Shown here one piece after another: positions 8,439 to 16,174 of a stretch of 35,825 bases of DNA (position 1 is its first letter; every line of letters starts with the position of its first letter). Below the pieces are notes generated by a model. That model searched no databases. It had not been told where the DNA came from and saw only the letters and a program-made list of their open reading frames with translations. The stretch is from an uncultured Clostridia bacterium (GTDB lineage: Bacteria > Bacillota > Clostridia > Lachnospirales > Lachnospiraceae), in NCBI GenBank assembly GCA_947304065.1, contig CAMZAI010000002.1, forward strand, positions 1 to 35,825, given 5' to 3'. Position numbers and translations under genes: made by a program.

Positions 8439-8884
8439 GGCGTAGATTCCACATCCTCCACCGTCGTCTCGGCGTCAATGGACTGTCCGTAATCCGTGAT
8501 GACCTTCAGGATATCGTCATAGGTCATCGAGGTGTTCAGCACAAAGGTTCCGGGCATGATCTCGTAGTCCTTTAACTTGAGCTTCAGGTAGAAGGAATAC
8601 TTGCTCGTTACAAGCTTCGCATCTTCGAGCTTGCTCGCGATGTTCATCGAGCTCTCGCCTTTTAGTATCGTGACCTTTACGTCTCTTCCGGGCGCCGCTT
8701 CAACGGTCGTATTTCCGAAAAGCTGGTATGCGAAATCATAGCTGTAATTAGCAGCCTTTTTGATGCCGTATACCACCACCGCGTAGAAAATAACCGCGAT
8801 GCCTATCGTCAATATTCCGAGCGCGAAGTTCAGCAGTATGCGTACCGCTTTGTTCGACCCTGACGAAGACTTTGATTTTGCCAT
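8435..8884 (-). CDS. Truncated MltG/YceG-like membrane protein without a catalytic domain
   Basis: A protein of 149 residues: a Ser/Lys-rich cytoplasmic start, one transmembrane segment (about residues 15-40), a spacer, then a single LysM-like domain (VKVTILKGESSMNIASKLED...LVTSKYSFYLKLKL..YEIMPGTFVLNTSMTYDDILKVI) as in the N-terminal part of MltG. Full-length MltG is about 330-380 residues and cleaves glycan strands with its C-terminal YceG domain, which is absent here. The frame ends cleanly and overlaps trmR by ATGA, and the locus is the normal mltG site, so this is a shortened family member and not a frameshift. It may be a structural or regulatory partner at the septum. Confidence 0.7.
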   Translation of the reverse strand: MAKSKSSSGSNKAVRILLNFALGILTIGIAVIFYAVVVYGIKKAANYSYDFAYQLFGNTTVEAAPGRDVKVTILKGESSMNIASKLEDAKLVTSKYSFYLKLKLKDYEIMPGTFVLNTSMTYDDILKVITDYGQSIDAETTVEDVESTP

Positions 8885-8912
8885 AGTTTTCCCAGCTTTC
8901 TAAATCTAACGT

Positions 8913-10592
8913 TTATACTTCCATGATCACGGGAAGGATCACGGGGCTTCTGCGCATCCTCTTCCAGAGGTAATCGCTCAGCTCATCCTTAACCCTGTTC
9001 TTTATCCTGCTGTAATCCGTGATATTCCTGCAGTAGCAGTCGTCGAGCGTGCTGTTCACGACATCGGTGAGCTCCTCGATGAGTTCCTCCGACTCTCTCA
9101 TGTAAACGAAGCCTCTCGAAATGATATCGGGACCCGATACAACCTCATGCGTCGCCTGCTCGATCGCCATGACTACCATGATAAGGCCCGCCTCGGAAAG
9201 CATCTGTCTGTCGCGCAGAACGACATTGCCTACGTCGCCGACGCCCAGACCGTCAACCATGAGTCCGCCCACCTGAACATGTCCGGTGATCGCAGCGCGC
9301 TCCTCGTTAAGCGTGAGCACGTCGCCCGAATTCAGAATAAATGCGTTCTCCTTCGGAATACCCATCGCCATCGCGATCTCACGCTGCATCGAAAGATGTC
9401 TGTACTCGCCGTGTACGGGAATGGCGTATTTGGGCTTTGTGAGCGCATAGATCAGCTTGATCTCTTCCTGGCTCGCGTGGCCCGAAACATGTGCGTCCGA
9501 ATAAATGACCTTCGCTCCCTTCTGCGAGAGCTCGTTTATCACCTTCGTGATATTCTTTTCGTTGCCCGGGATGGCCGAAGAACTGAATATTACAACGTCT
9601 CCGGGTTTAAGCGTAACCTTCTTGTGAATGTTCGAGGCGATCCTCGAAAGCGCCGCCATGGCCTCTCCCTGGCTGCCCGTGGTTATGAGCACGAGCTTGT
9701 CGTCCGGGTAGTCCTTCATGGTCTCGATCGGAATGATCGTGGTGTCCTTAGCCTTTACATAGCCGAACTCAACAGCCGTCGATACGACATTGACCATGCT
9801 TCGGCCTTCGATAACGACCTTCCTTCCGAATTTCTCGGCGGAATTGATGATCTGCTGTACGCGGTCGACATTCGACGAGAAGGTCGCCACGATGATCCTG
9901 TTCTGGGCGTTGTCCGCGAAGATCGTATCAAAGGTCTTTCCAACCGTCTTCTCCGACATCGTAAATCCGGGTCTCATCGCGTTCGTCGAATCGCACATGA
10001 GCGCGAGCACGCCCTTCTTGCCGAACTCGGCGAATCTCGCAAGATCGATCGTCTCGCCGTATACCGGAGTGAAATCGACCTTAAAGTCGCCTGTGTGGAT
10101 AACGGTTCCCGCGGGTGAATGGATGGCCAGCGCGCATGCGTCCGCGATGCTGTGGTTCGTCCTGATGAATTCCACCCTGAAGTCGCCGAGGTTGATGTTC
10201 TGGCCGTAAACAACGGTCTTCAGCTTCGCCTTCTTCGGAACCGGATGCTCTTTTAATTTGTTCTCGATAAGGGCAACGGTAAGCCTGGTCGCGTAAACGT
10301 TGACCGGGATCTCGTTCAGCACGTAAGGCAGGGCTCCGATGTGGTCTTCATGTCCGTGCGTGATGACAAAACCCTTAACTTTATCAATATTTTCCTTGAG
10401 GTACGAAACGTCCGGAACCACCAGATCGATGCCCAGCATCTCGTCCTCGGGAAATGCGATACCGCAGTCCACGACTATGATCGAGTCTTCATACTCGAAC
10501 GCCGTGATGTTCATACCTATCTGTTCAAGTCCCCCAAGAGGTATGATCTTAAGGGATGACAAATTCTTTTCTGTTTCTTTTTTCTTACTCAT
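8913..10592 (-). CDS. rnj: Ribonuclease J
   Basis: A metallo-beta-lactamase/beta-CASP ribonuclease of 559 residues that matures and degrades RNA, with 5'-3' exonuclease and endonuclease activity in the family. It shows IIPLGGLEQIGMN, the metal motif HGHEDH (79-84), RTNHSIADA, IHTGDFKVDF, DSTNA, the beta-CASP region (ATFSSNVDRVQQII...SMVNVV) and SDAHVSGHASQEE, then the C-terminal domain with the RSPVILPVIMEV end. TAGGAGA precedes the ATG. In B. subtilis this position between DUF1292 and mltG has no such gene. One copy is seen; J1 and J2 cannot be separated by eye. Confidence 0.93.
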   Translation of the reverse strand: MSKKKETEKNLSSLKIIPLGGLEQIGMNITAFEYEDSIIVVDCGIAFPEDEMLGIDLVVPDVSYLKENIDKVKGFVITHGHEDHIGALPYVLNEIPVNVYATRLTVALIENKLKEHPVPKKAKLKTVVYGQNINLGDFRVEFIRTNHSIADACALAIHSPAGTVIHTGDFKVDFTPVYGETIDLARFAEFGKKGVLALMCDSTNAMRPGFTMSEKTVGKTFDTIFADNAQNRIIVATFSSNVDRVQQIINSAEKFGRKVVIEGRSMVNVVSTAVEFGYVKAKDTTIIPIETMKDYPDDKLVLITTGSQGEAMAALSRIASNIHKKVTLKPGDVVIFSSSAIPGNEKNITKVINELSQKGAKVIYSDAHVSGHASQEEIKLIYALTKPKYAIPVHGEYRHLSMQREIAMAMGIPKENAFILNSGDVLTLNEERAAITGHVQVGGLMVDGLGVGDVGNVVLRDRQMLSEAGLIMVVMAIEQATHEVVSGPDIISRGFVYMRESEELIEELTDVVNSTLDDCYCRNITDYSRIKNRVKDELSDYLWKRMRRSPVILPVIMEV

Positions 10593-10633
10593 ATTCTCCT
10601 AAATAATAATTCGCCGGATGCGGCTTACTTCCT

Positions 10634-10909
10634 TTATTCGTCCTCTTCGGGGACCAGATCCACTTCCCCGTCCAGAAGTTCTTCAAGAAGCCCCGCTACG
10701 GCTTCGATCTCTTTTTCATCTTCTACAAATTCGTATGTAAGGTCTTTGTCGGAATTCTTTGCAACCTGCTTCATGATGTAGGCCATGGCCTCATCGTCAT
10801 CCTCGCTCTCGGTCACCAGCAGGTAATTGGTGCCGTTCAGCTTTGCTTCTTCAATAACGAAGAACTCGACCTTCTCTCCGTTCTCTCCGGTAAAAAGTAT
10901 CTTCTCCAT
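10634..10909 (-). CDS. DUF1292 family small acidic protein (YrzB-like)
   Basis: 91 residues from the ATG at 10909, which is preceded by AAGGAG 11 bases upstream. A GTG at 10942 would overlap ruvX and add a stretch not seen in the family. Typical DUF1292 pattern: MEKILFTGENGEKVEFFVIEE...NYLLVTESEDDDEAMAYIMKQV and a very acidic tail. Function is unknown; the gene is constant in the ireB-ruvX cluster of Bacillota. Confidence 0.82.
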   Translation of the reverse strand: MEKILFTGENGEKVEFFVIEEAKLNGTNYLLVTESEDDDEAMAYIMKQVAKNSDKDLTYEFVEDEKEIEAVAGLLEELLDGEVDLVPEEDE

Positions 10910-10938
10910 CTGTGTCAGTGCTCCTTCCAATGTGCAGG

Positions 10939-11376
10939 TCACGCCTGTTCACGCAGTCCGGGGTTTGCGTCAAGGTAATTCTGAAGTATCAGGGACGCCG
11001 CGAGCTTATCGACCACCTGTGCCTTCTCGGTGTAGTCAAGACCTGCCTCGTCAAGTACTCTGTGCGCCTCCACCGTGGTCAGGCGCTCATCCCACATGAG
11101 AGTCTCGAGTCCGGTACGTCTCTTTACATCTTCGGCAAAGGCTCTGCAGGCAGCCGCACGCTCACCCTCGCTTCCGTCGAGACGCTTCGGGAGCCCGACG
11201 ACTATCCTCTGTGCGCCGTACTCCTGGCATATCTCCTCTATGCGCGCAAAAGTCTGGCGAAGCTTATTCTCATGCTTTCGCCGTATGGTCTCCAAAGGCT
11301 GCGCGGTAATGAGCAGCTCGTCGCTTACGGCCACGCCGCACGTCATGGCTCCGAAATCAAGTCCGATAATACGCAT
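10939..11376 (-). CDS. ruvX: RuvX/YqgF RNase H-fold nuclease (pre-16S rRNA processing)
   Basis: A protein of 145 residues, normal for YqgF. The first acidic motif is RIIGLDFGAMTCGVAVSD, then RIVVGLPKRLDGSEG and the second acidic motif MWDERLTTVEAHR, with DKLAASLILQNYLD near the end. YqgF takes part in 16S rRNA 5' maturation and was earlier proposed to be a Holliday-junction resolvase. It lies 14 bases downstream of ireB and 29 upstream of DUF1292, the standard order in Bacillota. Confidence 0.92.
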   Translation of the reverse strand: MRIIGLDFGAMTCGVAVSDELLITAQPLETIRRKHENKLRQTFARIEEICQEYGAQRIVVGLPKRLDGSEGERAAACRAFAEDVKRRTGLETLMWDERLTTVEAHRVLDEAGLDYTEKAQVVDKLAASLILQNYLDANPGLREQA

Positions 11377-11390
11377 GCAATTTCCTCTGA

Positions 11391-11663
11391 TCAGTTATTC
11401 TGTACGTCGAAATGTGTACGAATGTACTCACGGAGCAGCTCCTCGATGATCTCATCGCGCTCAACGCGCATGATCTGGCTGCGGGCTCCGTTATGATTCG
11501 TGATATAGGTGGGATCTCCCGACATGATGTATCCCACGATCTGGCTAACAGGATTATAGCCCTTCTCGGTCAATGCGACATAGACGCTGTCGATCGTGTC
11601 CTTAACGATCAGGTTCGCGTCGTTCTGGATCTTAAAATACTGTGTGTTTGAATTTCCCTGCAT
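11391..11663 (-). CDS. ireB: IreB family regulatory phosphoprotein (DUF965)
   Basis: 90 residues from the ATG at 11663. The strong AAGGAAGG is 8 bases upstream, so the longer frame from 11723 that overlaps mtaB is not needed. The sequence QYFKIQNDANLIVKDTIDSVYVALTEKGYNPVSQIVGYIMSGDPTYITNHNGARSQI is typical. In Enterococcus faecalis IreB is phosphorylated by the Ser/Thr kinase IreK and negatively controls cephalosporin tolerance. No kinase or phosphatase gene is in the window. (The quoted stretch spans residues 7 onward; key residues are the GDPTYI segment and the Thr-rich N-terminus.). Confidence 0.9.
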   Translation of the reverse strand: MQGNSNTQYFKIQNDANLIVKDTIDSVYVALTEKGYNPVSQIVGYIMSGDPTYITNHNGARSQIMRVERDEIIEELLREYIRTHFDVQNN

Positions 11664-11719
11664 TATATATACCTTCCTTCCGGCCTTTCCGGCCAAAAAC
11701 CTTATCAATTCATTATATC

Positions 11720-13210
11720 TCACAAAATGGCTTTTTTCAATCCCAAAAGATATTCTCCGTTCAGGAACCCTCGCGTGCAGACCGTGACAAAACGGTTGAC
11801 CGGATCTTCGTCAAACTCATCGCACGGTACGGCAACGCTCACATATCTCGCGGTAAGGCCGGTGTAATAGTCCTTTCCTTCGATACTCTGAACACTCTCG
11901 ACCAAGATCGTCTCGTCACGGTCGGCAAAGATCTCCATGAAATCATGATGGTTCTTCCTGTCGATAACGGCAAGCGTCTCGCTTCTTTCGTGCTTTTCCG
12001 CCTCGGTCAGCTGGCCTTCCATGCGGTCCGCAACAGTGCCGCGGCGGCGTGAATACTTGAAAATATGCATCTTTGCGAAGTTTACCTTCTCCAGAAAAGC
12101 CTTTGAAGTCTCAAACTCTTCCACAGTCTCGCCGGGGAAGCCTACGATGACGTCCGTATTGATCGACGGATCGTCAAATACTTCTCGCAGCAGCTCAACC
12201 TTCTCATAAAACTCTGCCGTGTCGTAATGCCTGTTCATTCGCTTTAAAACGCTGTCGCACCCGCTCTGAAGGGACAGATGGAAATACGGACAGAATTTCG
12301 GCTCGGCCGCAAGCGCTTCGGCAAACTCCCTGCAGACAATGCGAGGCTCGAGAGATCCGAGCCGGATGCGCTCGATACCGTCGATCTTCGCTATCTGCCT
12401 GATCAGCTCGAGAAGCGGTGTGAAGTTAAACATAACATTGTCGTCATCCGCTGCTTTTGTCCCGTTCTGCGCCGTGGCCTTCTCATAATTCTCAAAACCG
12501 TAAGACGATACGTGGATACCGGTGACCACTACTTCCTTAAAACCTTTTTCGGCGAGGCCTCTTACCTCTTCGAGCACGCTCTCTGGCGTACGCGATCTCA
12601 CGCGTCCCCTCGCGTACGGGATGATGCAGTATGTACAGAACTGGTTGCAGCCGTCCTCGATCTTCACAAAGGCTCTCACGCGCTCATCGCACGAATCGAT
12701 CTTCATGTCCTCGTAGCAGTGCTCGTCCTTCATGGAGGTCACATACAGATTCGAGGGACTCCCGGGCTCCGCATCGGCGCTCATCTCCCGATGCGCCGGT
12801 TCCTCCGTCCGGTCTTTTTCCAAATACTCAGCTATCATCGCGATCAGCTCGCTCTTATGCGAATTGCCCGCGACTATGTCCGCCACGCCGCTGTCGATCA
12901 GCTCCTGCGCTCCGATCTGCGCATAGCAGCCCGTAGCCGCAACGATCGCGCCCGGATTGTTCTGGCGCGCCCTGCGCAGCATCTGTCTCGACTTGCGGTC
13001 GGCAATGTTCGTGACCGAGCATGTATTGATCACGAAAATATCCGCTCCGCCGTCAATCCCCTTGCAGGCACCGTCAAAATCAACGATCTCGGCGCCGGCT
13101 TCTTCGAACTGTCTGCGGATCGAATCCGTTTCGTATGAATTGACCTTGCATCCCAAAGACAGCAAAGCCACTTTTGTACCGTGAAATACGGGCTTGTCAG
13201 AATATTTCAC
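11720..13210 (-). CDS. mtaB: tRNA t6A37 C2-methylthiotransferase MtaB
   Basis: A radical-SAM methylthiotransferase that converts t6A37 to ms2t6A37 in ANN-decoding tRNAs. The auxiliary Fe-S cluster cysteines are C21, C64 and C95 (LSLGCKVNSYE, INTCSVTN, ATGCYAQ) and the radical SAM motif is C186-C190-C193 (DGCNQFCTYC). The C-terminal third carries the TRAM-like region. At 496 residues it is longer than usual, mainly through a stretch near residues 225-250 (KATAQNGTKAADDDN). The start is GTG at 13210 with AAAGGA 6 bases upstream. It is the first gene of the run down to the SNF2 helicase. Confidence 0.92.
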   Translation of the reverse strand: MKYSDKPVFHGTKVALLSLGCKVNSYETDSIRRQFEEAGAEIVDFDGACKGIDGGADIFVINTCSVTNIADRKSRQMLRRARQNNPGAIVAATGCYAQIGAQELIDSGVADIVAGNSHKSELIAMIAEYLEKDRTEEPAHREMSADAEPGSPSNLYVTSMKDEHCYEDMKIDSCDERVRAFVKIEDGCNQFCTYCIIPYARGRVRSRTPESVLEEVRGLAEKGFKEVVVTGIHVSSYGFENYEKATAQNGTKAADDDNVMFNFTPLLELIRQIAKIDGIERIRLGSLEPRIVCREFAEALAAEPKFCPYFHLSLQSGCDSVLKRMNRHYDTAEFYEKVELLREVFDDPSINTDVIVGFPGETVEEFETSKAFLEKVNFAKMHIFKYSRRRGTVADRMEGQLTEAEKHERSETLAVIDRKNHHDFMEIFADRDETILVESVQSIEGKDYYTGLTARYVSVAVPCDEFDEDPVNRFVTVCTRGFLNGEYLLGLKKAIL

Positions 13211-13228
13211 AAATTATCCTTTCTGTTA

Positions 13229-13245
13229 TTGTGCATGTTGCACAA
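13229..13245. promoter_or_regulatory. Perfect hyphenated palindrome upstream of mtaB
   Basis: TTGTGCA-TGT-TGCACAA, 7-bp arms with a 3-bp centre, lies 19 bases upstream of the mtaB start, in the gap it shares with the divergent HPr-like gene. It could be a repressor operator or a small hairpin in the mtaB leader. I do not recognise the cognate regulator. Confidence 0.4.
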
Positions 13246-13330
13246 TTCGCATTCTCTAAAACTCTGTTTTGCATCCAAAATTCTTTTTAGCGGAAATATT
13301 GAGCTCTTTAAAGTTTATGAACTCTGCATA

Positions 13331-13358
13331 TTGACTATTTCTTCACTAAATGTATAAT
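13331..13358 (+). promoter_or_regulatory. Sigma-A promoter of the HPr-like gene
   Basis: TTGACT (13331-13336), a 16-nt spacer and a perfect TATAAT (13353-13358). AAAAGGAG then lies 7-8 bases before the ATG at 13402. One of the strongest promoters in the window. Confidence 0.75.
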
Positions 13359-13401
13359 ATTATCGTAATCAATAAAACACAGATAGAAAAGGAGAAGGCA
13401 A

Positions 13402-13635
13402 ATGAAGACAGTTAAAGTTAGCTTAAATTCAATTGATGCAGTTAAGTCATTCGTTAATGTTGTTACAAAGTATGACTCGGATTTCGATCTTGTTTCCGGA
13501 AGATATGTTATAGACGCTAAGTCGATCATGGGTATCTTCTCACTGGATCTGTCCAAGCCCATCGACCTCAACATTCATGCTGAGAACAATGCCGACGGCA
13601 TTCTCGAAGAGCTTAAGCCTTACATCATCGGCTGA
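13402..13635 (+). CDS. HPr-like protein lacking the phosphocarrier histidine (Crh-like)
   Basis: A protein of 77 residues with the HPr fold pattern. Where HPr has G-I-H15-A-R-P, this has S-I-D12-A-V-K, so the PEP-dependent phosphorylation site and its Arg/Pro companions are lost. The regulatory segment is kept: AKSIMGIFSLDLSK, with S41 at the HPr Ser46 position and the conserved KSIMG. B. subtilis Crh likewise lacks His15 and keeps Ser46, serving catabolite repression through CcpA and not transport. A similar signalling role, with HPr kinase as partner, is inferred. The gene is monocistronic with its own promoter and terminator. No PTS or hprK gene is in the window. Confidence 0.85.
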   Translation: MKTVKVSLNSIDAVKSFVNVVTKYDSDFDLVSGRYVIDAKSIMGIFSLDLSKPIDLNIHAENNADGILEELKPYIIG

Positions 13636-13687
13636 TAAGCACAGCCACACAAGCGAAGCCTGCGGGCTTCATTCACTTAAAGATTTC

Positions 13688-13720
13688 AGCGGGTCGCTTA
13701 CATGCGGCCCGCTTTAATTC
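13688..13720 (+). terminator. Terminator after the HPr-like gene
   Basis: AGCGGGTCGC (13688-13697) pairs with GCGGCCCGCT (13704-13713; one G-T pair), with a 6-nt loop and a TTTAATTCTCTT tail. A second smaller hairpin, GAAGCC-TGC-GGGCTTC, lies just upstream. It also separates the gene from the converging thiI. Confidence 0.75.
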
Positions 13721-13722
13721 TC

Positions 13723-14904
13723 TTATCCTATGTTGATCACTTCTACGGTTCTGATCGCTTCTTCGACCAGAGCTTCGATCGTACCCTCAAGCTTCTTTTC
13801 CGAGCGCTCTATCACGCCGATGATAGGCTTTGTCACGGGATGCTTCGCCACAAATATCGTGCAGCAGTCCTCGTAAGGCTCGATCGAGGTCTCATAAGTG
13901 TTTATCCTGAGCGCGATATCCACGATGTCCTGCTTGTCAAACGCGATGAGCGGTCTGTAAACGGGAAGGCTGCAGACGGCGTTCGTAGCCGCAAGACTCT
14001 GCATGGTCTGGCTCGCAACCTGTCCGATGCTTTCGCCGGTAACCAGTCCGAGCGACTTGCACTCCTTTGCGAAATGCTCCGCGATCCTCATCATATAACG
14101 TCTCATGATGATCGTAAGCTCATCTCTCGGGCACTTGTCGATGATCGCCAGCTGGACGTCGGTGAAATTAACAACATGAAGTCTGATGGGACCCGTGTAT
14201 ACACTGATCAGCTTCGCAAGATCGACGACCTTCTGCTTTGCCTGCTCGCTCGTATAAGGCGGAGCGTGGAAATAAGTCGCGTCTATCGCAACTCCGCGCT
14301 TTGCGATCATGTATCCCGCAACGGGACTGTCGATACCGCCCGAAAGAAGCAGCATCGCGCGTCCGTTCGCGCCTACGGGCATTCCGCCGGGTCCGGGGAT
14401 GGTCTGTGTAAATACATAGGCGTTGGTACGGATCTCAACCTGAACCTTCACATCGGGGTCGTGAACGTCAACCGTAAGCTCAGGGAAACGCTCGAGCAGG
14501 TATCCGCCCATGTTCGAGCAGATCTCGGGAGACTGGATCGGATATTTCTTGTCAGCGCGGCGCGCCTCAACCTTGAACGAGAATTTCCTCTCGGGATATA
14601 CAGCCTCGATAAAGTCGCCGACCTTCTGAGTAAGATTATCCCATGATGCGTCCTCGATGACTGCCGCGGGGCAGATCGCCCATACTCCGAAGATCGTCCT
14701 GATCGCGGCGATCGCCTCGTCGAAATCGTACTCTTCGGGGCAGGAAACGAATATCCTTCCCTGCTCTCTCACACAGGTAAAGCCGTCCGCTACGGCCTTA
14801 AGACGCTCTCTTACCTTATCGCAGAGCGCGTCCTCGAACACATATCTGTTCTGTCCTTTAATGCCTATCTCTGCGTATTTGATGAGCAAAGCTCTGTAGA
14901 TCAT
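13723..14904 (-). CDS. thiI: tRNA 4-thiouridine synthase ThiI (no rhodanese domain)
   Basis: An enzyme that adenylates and thiolates U8 in tRNA. The 393 residues carry an N-terminal ferredoxin-like plus THUMP region (about 1-165) and a PP-loop ATP pyrophosphatase domain with LLLSGGIDSPVAGYMIAKRG (around 185-205). FHAPPYTSEQAKQKV and the GESIGQVASQT motif follow. The rhodanese domain of E. coli ThiI is missing, as usual in Gram-positive bacteria, where sulfur is delivered by a dedicated desulfurase; such a gene lies directly upstream (41-base gap). GGAGG precedes the ATG. Confidence 0.93.
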   Translation of the reverse strand: MIYRALLIKYAEIGIKGQNRYVFEDALCDKVRERLKAVADGFTCVREQGRIFVSCPEEYDFDEAIAAIRTIFGVWAICPAAVIEDASWDNLTQKVGDFIEAVYPERKFSFKVEARRADKKYPIQSPEICSNMGGYLLERFPELTVDVHDPDVKVQVEIRTNAYVFTQTIPGPGGMPVGANGRAMLLLSGGIDSPVAGYMIAKRGVAIDATYFHAPPYTSEQAKQKVVDLAKLISVYTGPIRLHVVNFTDVQLAIIDKCPRDELTIIMRRYMMRIAEHFAKECKSLGLVTGESIGQVASQTMQSLAATNAVCSLPVYRPLIAFDKQDIVDIALRINTYETSIEPYEDCCTIFVAKHPVTKPIIGVIERSEKKLEGTIEALVEEAIRTVEVINIG

Positions 14905-14945
14905 TTAAAACCTCCGTATTATCTGAATAGCAATAATATTCTCTT

Positions 14946-16145
14946 TTATCTTCGCTGGAAGCGGTTGTACTTCGGAACCAGCTCTTTAAGCCGTTCTATC
15001 GCATAATCGATCTCTCCGGCGGTCGTATTCACCGAAAAACTGAAGCGCAGCGTCGAATCGAGCAGATTCCTGTCGACTCCGATCGCCTTAAGAGTGCCGC
15101 TGATGCCGGGATGGTTCGATGAGCAGGCCGAGCCCGAGCTCACATACACATGCTTCTCCTCGAGCGCATGCAGGAGCACCTCAGCCTTGATCCCGTCGAA
15201 GCTCACGCTCACGATATGCGGCGCCGTCTTCACGATGTCTTCCGGAGAGAAGCTGCCCACAGCGTTCACATGGGCTCCCGGTACCTCACCTATCCTTGAG
15301 ATAAAATGCTCTTTGAGCTCATAGAGATGCGCGACCTTGGTCTGATGGTCGTCGTATATCTCCTTAACCGCCTCGCCGAGTCCCACGATCGCCGGTACGT
15401 TCTCTGTGCCCGAGCGTCTGTCCTTCTGCTGTCCGCCGCCAAAGATCAGAGGTCTCACCCTCACTCCGTCGGCAATATAGAGGAATCCGCTGCCTTTGGG
15501 TCCGTGGATCTTATGTCCGCTGACACTGAGCATGTCGATTCCCTCTTTTTTCGGATTTATCCTGTATTTGCCGTACGCCTGGATCGCATCGACATGGAAA
15601 ATGATATCCTTTTTCTTCGCCTTTATCCTGCGCGAGATCTCCGCGATATCCTGCACGGCTCCGACCTCGTTGTTCACGTACATCACCGATACCAGAACGG
15701 TTTTGTCCGTGATCATATTCTCGAGTTCGTCGAGCTTAATGTGCCCGAGCGCGTCTACCGGCGCGAAATCCGCCTTAAAGCCGAAATCCTCTAGACTTAA
15801 GAGCGGGTTGTATACCGAAGGATGCTCGAAGCCCGATGCTATCACATGGTCTCCGGTCCTTCTGTGCGCGAGTGCGGCGCCTATCAGCGCCATATTGTTC
15901 GATTCGGTGCCGCCAGAGGTAAATACGATCTCCTTCGGCTGTACCTTAAGAGAAGCGGCTATTATCTCAGTCGCTTCTTTGATCTTCTGCTGTGCCTCAA
16001 AGCCCTTGTAATGCTTCGAGGACGGATTTCCGTAATCCTCGAGCATCATCTCTTCCACGGCCTTTGCGACCGCTTCTGAGGTCCTGGTCGTGGCGGCGTT
16101 GTCGAGGTACGCCTCTGTTATGGCATTTATTATTTCTTCACTCAT
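14946..16145 (-). CDS. Cysteine desulfurase (IscS/NifS/NifZ-type), sulfur donor for ThiI
   Basis: A PLP-dependent class V aminotransferase-fold enzyme releasing sulfur from cysteine. It has AYLDNAATTRTS, VFTSGGTESNN (PLP phosphate), HVDAIQAYGK, the PLP lysine in SGHKIHGPKG, RSGTENVPAIVG and the persulfide cysteine in SSGSACSSNHP. I start at the ATG at 16145; a TTG one codon upstream is in frame. Ribosome binding is weak. Next to thiI it corresponds to the NifZ-ThiI pair of B. subtilis; no iscU or thiamine genes are nearby. Confidence 0.92.
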   Translation of the reverse strand: MSEEIINAITEAYLDNAATTRTSEAVAKAVEEMMLEDYGNPSSKHYKGFEAQQKIKEATEIIAASLKVQPKEIVFTSGGTESNNMALIGAALAHRRTGDHVIASGFEHPSVYNPLLSLEDFGFKADFAPVDALGHIKLDELENMITDKTVLVSVMYVNNEVGAVQDIAEISRRIKAKKKDIIFHVDAIQAYGKYRINPKKEGIDMLSVSGHKIHGPKGSGFLYIADGVRVRPLIFGGGQQKDRRSGTENVPAIVGLGEAVKEIYDDHQTKVAHLYELKEHFISRIGEVPGAHVNAVGSFSPEDIVKTAPHIVSVSFDGIKAEVLLHALEEKHVYVSSGSACSSNHPGISGTLKAIGVDRNLLDSTLRFSFSVNTTAGEIDYAIERLKELVPKYNRFQRR

Positions 16146-16174
16146 CAATATCAGATCTTTCTAAAACAATTATC

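Noticed and set aside
9147-10118. Long open frame on the plus strand opposite RNase J
   Set aside because: It is antisense to a strongly conserved gene, has no recognisable domain or ribosome binding site, and its composition mirrors codon bias of the opposite strand.
10910-10942. Upstream GTG start for the DUF1292 gene
   Set aside because: It overlaps ruvX and has no ribosome binding site; the ATG at 10909 has AAGGAG upstream and matches family length.
12278-13138. 286-codon plus-strand frame opposite mtaB
   Set aside because: It lies antisense to the radical-SAM and cluster-binding regions of mtaB and shows no domain of its own.
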